Shown: piece after piece, positions 47,281 through 58,500 of the stretch
Position numbering within the stretch: the stretch's first letter is position 1
Layout: each line of letters begins with the position of its first letter
DNA from: Straminergon stramineum
Lineage: Eukaryota > Streptophyta > Bryopsida > Hypnales > Calliergonaceae
Direction: 5' to 3'
Length of the DNA: 64,000 nt
NCBI GenBank assembly: GCA_963920665.1
Contig: OY987266.1
Coordinates: forward strand, 9,739,001-9,803,000
Made by a program: the position numbers and the translations under genes
Notes under the pieces: generated by a model
Told to the model about the DNA's origin: nothing
Database searches by the model: none
Seen by the model: only the letters and a program-made list of their open reading frames with translations

Positions 47281-49120
47281 ATTATTATTTGTTGGCATTG
47301 TAAACTATACAAGCGGGATAGAAGTTTGAATTTGCAAGTACTTTTGCCATTCACTACAAACTAAATTGAGGAAGGTCATCAAATTGGTAAGAATCCATAC
47401 TAAAAAGAATACACAAAGGAGCAATAATTATTTATAAAAGCTTGTATAAATTCATAAAACAATTTACTTCTGCTATAATTTCTAAGAATTGGAGTAAACA
47501 TTTTTTTTAACATGTAGGGGGCGTTGGCAATAAAACGGCTTGTAAAACAACTTTTGTAAAAATTACATCAAATGAAAATGGCAAGAAAGGTAGGTGAAGA
47601 CCAAAGTCAACTAAACAAATGAACAAATGTTTTAAAATGTTGGGTTCTATATGTCTTAGACAATATTCACCATATATATGAAGAATTTCAACACTATTAT
47701 GTGATCTTTAAAAACTCATCTAAGAAGTGCCCTCCAATTATAACCGTAACATTCATTAATAGTATTCTATTTATAATAAAAAAATCTTCAATGTTTACCA
47801 AAAAGATTAAAAAGTAAGCTACCTTGCTCCAAGGTACATGTATTTTCTAAACTATTATAATTAGGGTTTTAATGTTATTATTGCCTTCATTATAATTACA
47901 TTTATGGATTCCTTCAAAATACTACTATAAGAACTTTCTACATGAAAACTAGATAATCCCCTTAACATTGGACTATAATGCATTATAGGTAATTACTATC
48001 AGAACCATATAACATGAGAGGTTCCTACCAATGTTTCATCGGTAATGCATTGAAAAAAAAGGAAAAACAATAGTTTAGTATAGTCATGAACATTGAATAC
48101 AAAAAATGCTCTAAATAACCAGGACTTCTATTTCTTTAATTTGCCATTGATTCATTTTAGGGTAAGTTCTATATTCTTTTCCTCATAAATTGTATTCATA
48201 AAAAAACATGAACTACGTCATTTTAGAACTAAATGACCACACGAATTCAACCCAAAAAAATTCCCAACATTTCTAATTCAATATATCCTTCAAATCTTAA
48301 TTATTATCAACTAGTTTGTTCATTTTATTACCAAACTTCTGGCAAAAATAATAGAGTAACTAAACATAAAATGCCACAAGACAAAATTCATTTACAACTT
48401 TTAAATATTTAGGACATAGAGAATACATGTAAGCTTCTAAACTATTGAGAATCAAATTGTATACTAACATTGTCAATCATATAAGAAACAAAATAGTTTT
48501 ATGGTAACAAATCCTTGTTCAGTTTCATCATCTAATTTTCTCCAAAGAAAAGCCCTAAACCCTAAACCCTAAACCCTAAACATACCCTAAACCCAAAGCA
48601 TGAACGCATCTATCTAATTATGAAAAAGTGAGGTTGCGTTTTAGACATTTACTTCATTTCCGTAAATGCTAAGAATATAAATTCATCTGCATGTGACTTA
48701 TAATTAAAATATTCATTAAACTCTCACCTACCATACTCAACAATTGCCCTTGTTTTAGGTGATTTTTTCATTTATCCCATAAACGATTCAATAACCATTT
48801 ATTCGTCAACAATTGGCAAAGAATCCTTCTCTATAGGACACAAGGGCAAGTAATCATCCCCGAAATTTGTGTATAAAGGAGAGATCTTTCATTGTAGTTT
48901 GACCTGCAGCTAGTATTTTTGCTTTATTTAGAGTAGGTGATCTTAGATGGTTCCAAATAGGAGGATTCCCACAGTCACTAGCCCATGCTTTAAGGACAAA
49001 AGTGCTGAAAAAAAGGAAAGCCCCATCATGTCCTTGTTTCCAAAGACAACGGATAGGAAAAAATAGACAAAGGTTTGCCTCATAATTTTCGTTCCACATT
49101 ACTCTGTCAGATGGGAGAAG
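47281..49120. other. AT-rich noncoding part of the transposon centre with a short telomeric tract
   Basis: No gene recognised. CCCTAAA occurs three times in perfect tandem at 48553-48576, followed by two more at about 48583-48592. A TATA-like GTATAAAGGAG is at 48871. The rest is unremarkable AT-rich sequence. Confidence 0.45.
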
Positions 49121-49480
49121 AATCTTCGGGAAAAAATAGACTACAGACTACCCCCCCTAAAACCAATGTGTAAAGTGCTCCCAAGTGGAAGTGGAATCTT
49201 CCCTAGAAGGACGGAAATTCAAAGTCGTTCATTCCCATTGGCGCCTCTTTTCCCCTGCCAAGAAGACTCGTGGACATCCAGACATGCTTTAGAGATTATA
49301 CTCTCATTATCTATTGTCTTCCTACTGCCTTCCTTCTCTCTCTCTTGTGCTTGGTTTCACGGTTGTGTCACGTTGTCATTGAAGATCTTCGCATCAATCG
49401 TGACGAAGGCGTCTTGTGCTTCTAGCTTTTGGTAGTATTCTTCGCATTCCATATGAATTAGTTACAACTTGTGCCTTTTT

Positions 49481-49624
49481 GGTTTGCAGTTGCACTTCAT
49501 ATGAAGTAGTTCAAATTTATGTCATTTTGGTTTGCTGTTGCAAATCATGTAAAATAGCTCAGATTTCTGTGATTGTTGTTTGCAGCTATACTTCATGCGG
49601 TATTGTTGCTTGTTTTTCATTCCT
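49481..49624. repeat. Three tandem copies of a 48-bp unit
   Basis: GGTTTGCAGTTGCACTTCAT at 49481 is repeated with changes at 49529 and 49577, exactly 48 bases apart. It lies upstream of the right palindrome array, probably in the leader or promoter of the transposase gene. Confidence 0.7.
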
Positions 49625-49931
49625 CATTGGAGCTACACTGTTGAGAGTGCATCCATGCTTGGATATATGACATTGGGCTCCGTATTTGAAATAAGGTCCA
49701 TGCATTTTCGTGATGCGTCCTTCATTATACGCCTATGTGTATTTCCATGTCTTTTGATGGAGTTGTCTTGTTGAAGGCAATTGCATTCCTGAATTTGTGG
49801 AAGAAGTGATGCGTGTGAAAGGGGCTCCTAATTTGTCGCTACAAAACCCGGACCCCTTCAATTTGATGGGAAATGAATAGAATTCCTTTAGATCCAGTGA
49901 ATTCATGATATTCATGAGTTCTATAAGGCGT

Positions 49932-50891
49932 GCAATTCAGGTCAGTACGACCTGAATCATTGTTCGGATGAATTTGTAGACGTTTATGTTGACTGCAAGC
50001 GTACTCAGCATAAATTGATAAATAATGGAATATGAATTTTCAGGTAGCAGTTTAGGTCGTACCGACCTGAACTACATTTACAATAAATACTGAGCATATA
50101 TATCCATTTAGTCCAGAACTAAATGAAAATGTAGGTTTGTAAATATTTGAAATGCAATTTCAATTTCAGGTCGTACCAACCTAAATCAACCCGTCATGAA
50201 TTTACTATATTAAAGAGAAACTAACTATTGACCTTTATCAACTTAATGCTGAATTGAAAAGCTTTGACTGCAATTCAAGTCGTATCGACCTGAATTGACA
50301 TATTATAAATCTGTACGATATATCACAATATCCATTAAACATACCTACATCGAGAGTTTCTTGATTCTGAAGTATTGGACTGTAAGTCAAGTCATAACAA
50401 CTTGAATCATTATTTACAAAAATTGTAGAAGTGAACATACTGCACATCTAATGGACTCGGATGAGGAATGTTTGACTAGAACTAATGTCCTACTGAAGTT
50501 AATCGATATGGACTCAATCTGTGACCTGAAACCTTAATTCAGGTCGTATCGACCTGAATAGACAAATTCTAAAGTTGTGATTGTAGAACGCCCTTGAAGT
50601 CTCATTTATTAGAAGTCAAAATATCTTGGTTCTTTAATCATTGTTTATAATTCAAGTCTTGTCGATGTAAATGTTCACTGATTTCCATCTTCCGATTTTC
50701 TTTGCAATTCGGATTGGGCCAATGAGAATCGACATCTTCCGTAGTGTTTTGGTTTTAATGTTGATTCAAATTGTATCGATGCAAGTCAAGAGTTTAGTTT
50801 TGATATATTCAATTTAGTTTCTGATAATCTGAATTGATATTTTCAAGATAATGTATCCAATGCGTGCAATTCAGGTCTTGCTGATCTGAAT
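49932..50891. repeat. Right array of about ten palindromes, 112-bp period
   Basis: Copies at about 49932, 50047, 50161, 50270, 50382, 50535, 50647, 50703 (weak), 50763 (weak) and 50865. The first five are 109-115 bases apart. The best is TTCAGGTCGTACCGACCTGA-type. Spacers have diverged more than the palindromes. The array ends 85 bases before a splice acceptor (50977) and the transposase ATG, so it lies in the inferred leader intron, mirroring the left array. Confidence 0.9.
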
Positions 50892-50982
50892 AGGAAATTT
50901 TAAGTATAATTGGATGGCAGTTGATGCTTAGTTCTTGTCTGCAAGTGAACTCAATGTTGTATTATCTTGATCTATAGGAATT

Positions 50983-53826
50983 ATGGGCTCCCATGTCATT
51001 CCTCTTGATGCAATGGACTCATCAGATGACGAGTTCCAGGCTCTTGAGGGGATGAATGTGGGCATTCTAGAGTGCGAAGGACTTCCACGTTGCCAATGGA
51101 ATACAAAGTGCGTCACTCTCTATAACAATGAAGGCATACTTGTTGGGGAAGGTACTTGCCACAGTGTGAACTCGGATTTGGTTCTTGGTGCCAATGGTCC
51201 TCTGGGAGATACTCATGTTGCACTGCACATTTCAAAGATACATTCCAAAGTTGACATTCCTTTGGAGCAGGTGTACTCTTTGATAGCGTGGCCTACTCAG
51301 CTTGTTCATTGCCACGGGGCAAGTCTGCATGACCATGAGGCTAGGGATAATTTCAATCGAATCCAAGCGAGTTTGTTAAATCCACCCTCCTTGTCATCTG
51401 CACGTCCATATACAAGTGTCATCCGAAATCCACCTCGAGAGACTTCTCTGAAATCGAAGGACCTCCTTACACAAGAGTCTATCAATGCAGTGTCCAGCAA
51501 AGTTTGTTGCAGCCAAAATTGTGTTCAGCCATTTCCAAGGGAGAAGATTCAAGCCTTTCGTGAACGCATGTACCACAATTCAACGTTCAAACATAGAGCC
51601 TTCATGAAGACGGAGGTGCACAGACAAGTTCATCGGGACTCCCGAGGGAGAAGGATGGTCACGGTTGAGGGGGTTAATGTGTGTATGAAAGCATGGATGC
51701 ATATTTCCAGGGTCCTAGAGGCCACATTCTATCGCTACCAGACATATTCAAATAATGGTCGAGAAGCAATGGCACATGGTAATTCAGGGTTGGTGAAGCC
51801 AAGGAAACACACTCAACAAGCTACCACAACGTTGAAGTGCATTCTAGACAAGGAGGCAGATCACATGCCACATCGTACTCAGACTCTCAAGTCTGGGGAT
51901 AAGGTCGTGTCCATGATTCTTTCGCCTACCTTTTAATGGAAGGATCAAATTGAAAAAATCAATGAAGCCAATGTTGCTTTTGGGTTGAAGGAGGTGTCAA
52001 CTTCTAACTTGAGCAAGATTAGATCATCCAAGTTCCCAGAGTACGATGTGAAAAAGCTAGGAGATAATTTTGCTCGATGCTCTATTTGTGACAAATTGCA
52101 GGAACTAAGGAAGGGAGCATTTCCTGGGTCTTACAGTGCTTTGAAGTGGTCGCGAAAGTTGGACAAGCATCTTGCTATTGCTCGTGCTCACAGGGAGTTG
52201 TACTATGCAAATCGTTACCGATCGCATAATTCCCCACATGAGTGCCTTACAATTATGCATGACAAGATGGATCATGCTAAAACGACTTTTCCAGTCTTCT
52301 CCCACAAGAGTAAAGAACTTGATGGCCTAGTGAAGTTGCCTGTGTCCGTGACTGGCATGATTGCGCATGGTCATGTTGATGTGCGCTATGCACATTACGG
52401 TTTGGATCTATTTCCCCACGATTCAAACTACACCATTGGCTCCATGGCCAAACTATTGCGAGATTTGGAAGAGCCACCAAAGTCTTCTTCTCGGCAATTG
52501 TTTGTGAGGTTGGGGTCGACAAATTTGTTTGGTGTAGTGCTTAAGGGAGCTGAGATGTGTGAAGCATCCCTTCCTCCTCCACCAATTACCTTAGTTCCGG
52601 CGACGCCGTTGCCACCCATTCTAAATGTGCAAATGGACAATGCCACCGGGGACAACAAGAACAAATATGTTTTCTGTTTTTGGTCTCTACTTGTTGCAAA
52701 CAAGATCTTCCATGAAGTGTATGTGAACTTCATGATTGTGGGTCATATACATGACAACATTGATGCGCTATTTGGAAGATGGAGCATGTTGTTGAAGAAG
52801 GAGAACTTCCCTACAGTTCCTGCACTCATGAAGTCATTCATGGATGTGGAATCCATTCCTACTATCCCTCATCTTATAGAAGAGGTGCCTGATTTCAAGG
52901 GATTCATTGCAGGTTCATTTGTGGACGGAGATGAGATACTCGTTGGACATACGAAGCCACAACAAGTGAAGTTCTACTTAGATTCAACAGGGTGTCCAAT
53001 CATGAAGTACAAACTGTTGTGCACCAATGAGAACTGGTTAGGGCATGATGGCAGAGGCATCAAATTGTGGAAAGAAGATGCAGAAGGGCGAAGTTCGTGG
53101 CCTCGTGGAGTGCCATTGCCAGTTCCACAACGTCCTATGAGAGGCGTGGAAGACATTTTGAAAGGGATATCTAGATTTGTCAAATACTGGGAGAAGTTGT
53201 GCAATGTAGATGTCACTGGGGAATACCGAAGGCGCTATGAGCATTTGGTCCACTATTGGCGGGGTGTGAAGGTAACATTATTGGAACCAGTAGCTACTTC
53301 TATTGTTCTGAGGGATGGTTTTTGGCTGGCAACTCGTGTTCAAGCGACTCGAGAGGATGAAGTAGGAGAAGATGGTGAGGATCGTGAAGAGTTTGGAGAG
53401 GATGATACCTATGTTGGGCCTTTGCGGGGTCACCCACAACCATCTTTTAGGGTGGGTCGAGATCTCTTTGAAGGTTACTTTGTCGCAATTCGACCCGCTG
53501 ATGGTGACACTCGACCAGTTTGGATTGCAAGGGCATTGTCTAATTCGAATTGTAATCCTGAGAAACCGAATTGTGTTCTCATTCAATACTTTCGCCTAAC
53601 ATCGAAGAGTCAAGATGTTCAGGACTTCTATACTAGATGGGACAGTGAAAGAGGTTTACGTTGGAAGGTTGATATAGCCGATCTACCTATTTGGGAAGAA
53701 ACGAATGCTCTCATAACAGCGTGGAAGTCTCAAATTCGAAAGGACACATGCCAATGTTTGCTTAAGATCCCAGCTGCTCAAATTGAAATCATCAACCAAA
53801 GTTTGGCTTCGTATACTTTGTCTTAA
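50983..53826 (+). pseudogene. DDE/RNase H-like transposase, 947 aa, one nonsense codon
   Basis: One frame from ATG 50983 to TAA 53824, interrupted only by TAA at 51934 (codon 318; CAA to TAA would explain it). Five bases before the ATG is a splice acceptor (GATCTATAG). Residues about 174-245 hold a Cys pair and Arg/Phe-rich motif (VCCSQNC, FRERMYHN) typical of the region before the catalytic domain in this family. Then RCSICDKL, HDKMDHAKT (Asp 427), VTGMIAHGH, QMDNATGDNKN (Asp 552), and GHIHDNIDALFGR (588-600). I recognise the last two as the DUF7869-type RNase H-like fold, where the usual form is GHTHxxxDxxFG, so Thr to Ile and a possible Asp to Asn are changes here. An acidic stretch near 790 and a C-terminal FVAIRPADG...VWIARAL region, possibly an SH3/BAH-like reader, follow. 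It would cut and join the element ends. Confidence 0.8.
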
Positions 53827-54338
53827 GTGTAGCGTTCGATGAGTTGGATCAAGTCCAATATGTTGTTAGCTACATATGGTAGAGTGTTATTTGTTTTTTT
53901 ATACGTCTACAATATGCTTTCACAGTACTGTGAAGGATACCATTTTGATTTCTTATAAATGAGGGGTAGGAGATTTAGATTCATGAATGTTTAACTATAG
54001 CTTACTAAGAGTAGTATTCAAAGCTTTGGTTTCTTTGTGGGGAGTAATATGTTTGGATGTTACACTTGCAACATTCAAATTGCAAGTGCAATATGTATAC
54101 CGTATTAATATATTTCATATGGCATTTTATATATACTTGTTTGCAAAAGACGTGCAATTTTTGACCATATACAATACGATCTTCTTTTCAAAACATTATA
54201 TTCATTTCATGACTCTCATTTTAATAGAAATTGCTACTTTAATTTAATTAATTAAGTAATCATCAAGCTAAATTACAACTCACTCAATTCACTAATTGTA
54301 CCTTTGAAGGCCAAATACTAATATGAGAGGGCGACACT
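53827..54338. other. 3' untranslated and right subterminal region of the transposon
   Basis: No gene. A short perfect hairpin, CACTTGCAA with TTGCAAGTG, is at about 54064-54089, and CACAGTACTGTG is at about 53930. The left subterminal region has a much larger hairpin, so the two ends are not alike inside the terminal repeat. Confidence 0.5.
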
Positions 54339-54367
54339 CTCCCATTTTAATGAATATGATGTTTATA
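54339..54367 (-). repeat. Right terminal inverted repeat of the 18.8-kb transposon
   Basis: CTCCCATTTTAATGAATATG and nine more bases to TTTATA, the exact complement of the left end. GGGGGATAGG follows outside. Confidence 0.9.
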
Positions 54368-55556
54368 GGGGGATAGGATGATGGTAGGGGAAGGATAGGA
54401 TGGAAGAGGTTAAAGGAGGATAGAAACAATAGTACGGAAGAAGCGTAGGAAGAAATAGACGTAGGGAAAAGCCTCACAAACTCGTTCTCTTTACGAAACT
54501 ACAACTCTTGAATACAACAACACAAGTGGAGGAGGAAGAGGGGAGAAGAGGAATTAATAGGGAGTCAGGAGGGTTCTCTATGCATTAGGAAGTAGCTTAG
54601 GAAAGATGGACATTAATTAGAAGCTGGAGGGAGTTCAAGGAGTAGTGATCATTAATCTTTGGAGGTCTAGGTTAGTGGAGTTAAGGTGATGAGGTAAGTG
54701 TGAGTGGCCATTAACATTTGGGGTAGGGCATTTGGAAAGGTAGGTGGGCACCCCAACTCCCATGTTCCATGTGGAACGGGGGTGAGAATCAAAAGAAAAG
54801 AAGAGAAGGAAAAGGAAGCTGAAGATAGGATGTTAGCTATAGGGTAGGAGATCCACAAATTGTATTCCAATCTGACATTTAGAATTCATCCAAGCAATTA
54901 TCCAACCCCTCAAATGTAATATGGCAATGAGAGATATGTTGAAAGGAAGTCTCAGACTCCTAGTCGAGGAGCCTTGAGCCGAGGTAGGACACTAACACTC
55001 TTCTTTTCATTCTAGTTTGCTTCATTCCACAAGTATAGAGTAGGGCCGAGGCTTAGGGGTAGGTGGCACCTTTAGGATAGAAGGTTAGGTTAATCTTAGC
55101 TTTAGAATCATAGAATAGACATCAAGGGGGTCCTAGGAGTATAAAATATTCCCCAAACCAACTCATAATAAGGGAGATATGAGTGGATGAAGTTTGGGAT
55201 CCAAAATGGATGAAGTCAAGTGAAATTCATCCATCTAAGTCCAAAATTGGAGCTTACATATTAGTTGATAGTGTAGGCTTAGGGTCCAAAACTGAAAGGC
55301 ATTTGAATTAGGAAAGGGGTCTAGAAGGATGAATGAAGTCTAGATAGCCTCTTCGGGGACTAAACTTCATCTAGTCATAACTTCTTGTAGGAAAGTCCAA
55401 GTCCCATGCATCTTAGATTTTTAGAAATGGCATGACCTGATCTACAAGTTAGGAGTGATAGATTTAGATTCCATTCATTACTACTAAGAGATCACAATAG
55501 TTAAGGGGTCAAGGTAGTCGGAGTAACTTCTACACTTAGGCTAATTTGGGGGTTTG
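54368..55556 (+). repeat. Right part of the long-LTR copy interrupted by the transposon
   Basis: Continues the downstream part of the family: GGGCCGAGGCTTAGGGGTAGG (compare 30301 on the same strand), GGATGAAGTTTGGGATCC near 55192, and the GAAATGGCATGACCTGATC block near 55424. With 34800-35582 it makes about 2.0 kb, the length of this part in other copies. It is truncated at its end where the next copy begins. Confidence 0.6.
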
Positions 55557-58500
55557 TGAGCCCTCAAGTTGGCACTTGGAACTCAAAGTTTTGTTTTGTT
55601 TTGTTTTGTTAGTATTTTAGCATAATTATATACAAAAATGCATAAAAAAAGTGTTTGAGTGGTATTTGGTAGAAGTCCCTATCAATACAGTGAGGGGTCA
55701 CCCTAGAAGTGTAGAGTATATAAAATACTCAAAATTCATACTTCTAAATGCCTAGTTGAGAGTCTGAGAGGTCGATTAAGTATTTTCGAGAGAATTAAGG
55801 GTTTGACTATTAGCCAGTCCTAGTAGTTGTCTATGTTAAACTAAGTCTTACAATTGCATGTAACAAGCTGGCTAAGTCCATTTTAGGTCTAGAGAGTCTA
55901 GTATAGGTCACCATCCAATTCGTAAAGAATTTGGATTGGTAAGTTCTTATTTGCAAGTAATTTATAGAAGAATGATCCATTTTGCAAATAAAGTGATGGG
56001 AGAGCGACCAGAGTATGAAGAAAGGTGCTTTTACTCTAAAAGCATGCCAGAAGCCGACATTGGAGCCGGTTGTTCCAAGATTCTCTGATACAAGAATAAT
56101 TTCCCGCTCGGGCGGAAATTAAAAGGGAATTGCTAATTTTAGCTTCCCTATGAATAGTGCAAAGTAAAATATAATGTTGCACTTTGATTTTGGGAGTTTT
56201 CTAGAAGCTACCCAAAAAGTTTCGGATTTTTCCAAAACAATTACAATGACTCCATGGGAAGTCAACTGCCTTAGAACATAGTCGTAAATTCCTAGGAATT
56301 AACCATGTTGCAGTAAAATCCCAGTAAAAATTAGGATAGTGTTTTGCATGCTAATGAAGTGTTCCACAAAATTTGAAGACATTCTGACATTTCTAAGTAC
56401 CAGAATCGGCAACGACATTGGACTTTTGAAGAATTTACAACTTTATGGCGGGTTGACCGGCGTACCAAGAGATGGCGGTGTCCAAATGACGTGAATGAGG
56501 GGTCTTTTATTACTCCCAAAAACCTTCTAAATAACCCTAGCTAGATAGTTTCCTCGAAAGAAACAAATTCCAAAAGTTAGAGTTTTCACTTTTCTTTGAA
56601 GTTACTGTAAGTTGATTTTACACTCACAAATGGCTAGGAAGAAGGGGGTCCTTGGAATGAATTTGGATCTTCTAAACACAATGGCGCAATCGTTTTTCAA
56701 TTTGGAGTTGTTCCCTAGAAGATAGGAAGGGTCCAACAATAGGTTTGACTTTTTTAGAGTAATTAGTAGTAATTCAAAGTTAATTTCGCAAATATCTTTT
56801 GGAAAATTGAAGATTGGATTTGGGTAAGATCTCTTTTCTTGCGTAACAATCCATCTTTTGTTTAAAGAAAGACAATTTAGAAATACTTTGGGTTAATTAG
56901 CAAAATATCTAAGTTAATTAGGGTTATTTTCAAAACATCTTTGGAAAAAAATCTTGGATTTGATTTAGCCAAGATTTATTAGCTAAATGAAGAGGGTTCT
57001 AGAGAATTCTTCCATTAAACAAAGATTATCTTGAAAATACGTTAGGGTAGTTTAGGAAATATCTTGAGATCAAAAGTAAATGTTTTTCCACCGACAACTT
57101 ACGGGAGAGGGGCCTGGAACAAGTACAAAAGGCTCTTCCCTCGAGGTTGTCGGTATCCTCATTCTTATATCTAACCTTTGCTTTTGTTTCTCTTATGCTA
57201 TCGGCGTGGTTAGAGCATTGATCCAGGTCGAGACCCGACCTGATTTTCATTTTATTTCTTAATTTCTACACTTTGAAGGACGAGAGGGTCCCTTCAAAGT
57301 GATTTCTATTTGATTCCTTTGAATTCTCGAGGCTAAGCCTCTATTTTCTTTGATTTGTGAGAGTTTTGGAAGGGATAGACCTCCAAATTCTAATTTCATT
57401 TAAGATTGCTTGAATACTAACAAATTGTGCTCATTACAACAGAATTTGGTGTTAATAGACTTAAGGCGGTGAAGCTTGACTTTGCCAAAAGTTTATTAAA
57501 CCAACCTTTGTCCAAAATTCATAGTATAATGGAGATTGCGACTTTAATTGCTAAAGTTCAGTTTAAACGATGTCATGCGTACCTCCTTTAAAGATTAGAA
57601 CTTTCAAAATACTATAATTTGACCATCCACACCGTGTATACCTAGGGTTGCCCCTGCACGACGAAGTTTTGACTTTGGAATTTCCAAAATTTATACTTTT
57701 TTAGGTGGTTCTAAGTATTTAAATACTTGAAACCATTAGAGAAATTTTTCTTTGTATGCTTGAAAAATGCCCTTGCATGTGGTAGTAATTGGATCATTTG
57801 AATTGTGAGAGAATTGGAGAGAAATAGTCAAAATTCATTAGTTTGATTTCTTAAGAAAACCCATAGTAGTAGTTAGAAAAGAATCCAAAATTTTAGATTA
57901 GTTTTTCCCTTAGTTAGATTTATTATCCTGAAAAGAGAAATCCAATTAGATTAGAGTACTTTGATTTGTTTAGTTAAATATATTCCAAAAATCCCCCAAA
58001 ATTAGATTATTAGTTTAGAATTTAAGAAGTTGGAAAGTTTTCCCCAAAACCCAAAACAAAACCATTTGAATGCTATAGTGATAGTTAGTGAAAGTTTGCT
58101 TAGAAATTCCCCAAAAGACCCAAAAGTTGATTAGTTTTAGCATTTAAATTGAGAATTAGTATTAGATTAGCATAATTTAAAAAAATTCCAAAATTCAAGA
58201 GAGTTAAAGAGACGAGCACAAGGGCCAGGACAAGGTGCCAACTAGAGTGAGGTGTCGGGTAGGGCAAGGTGCGGAACTGAGGTGAAGAGTCGGGCCTAGA
58301 GCAGCAAAAGTTAGCTCAACCTAGGGAGTTGATCAGGAGCCAGGTAGGGAGATGATCGGGAGTCAGGCAAGGAGCTGATCAGGAGCCAAACTGTGAAGTC
58401 GGGAAGCTCAGATCATGCGTCGAAAAGCTTAGAATATGAGGATTTTAGAAAAAATTATACATTGCTTTGAAAAGTCTAGAGAATGAGTTGGTTGGGAAAA

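Larger units (their letters stand above)
35583..54367. mobile_element. 18.8-kb DNA transposon with 29-bp terminal inverted repeats and three gene types
   Basis: The two 29-base ends (35583-35611 and 54339-54367) are perfect inverted repeats beginning TATAAACATCATATTC. Outside them the two flanks look like the two halves of a single long-LTR copy. Inside are an FCP1-like gene and a large ParB-motif gene on the minus strand, and a DDE-type transposase on the plus strand. The arrangement is end, hairpin, FCP1-like, ParB-like, noncoding centre, transposase, end. All three genes have introns or leader introns carrying one family of 28-bp palindromes. The target duplication is ambiguous because the outermost TATA is self-complementary: it may be a 4-bp duplication (TATA) or part of the repeat. 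All genes contain stops, so this copy is dead. Confidence 0.85.

Noticed and set aside
48553..48592. A chromosome end
   Set aside because: Only a few CCCTAAA units, followed by a gene on the far side within the same transposon; it is interstitial.
43041..50891. CRISPR-like array of 28-bp repeats with regular spacing
   Set aside because: Repeats are palindromic and diverged, spacers are related to each other, and the context is a eukaryotic transposon with introns.
51306..53586. Minus-strand frames of 60-102 codons
   Set aside because: Antisense of the transposase reading frame.
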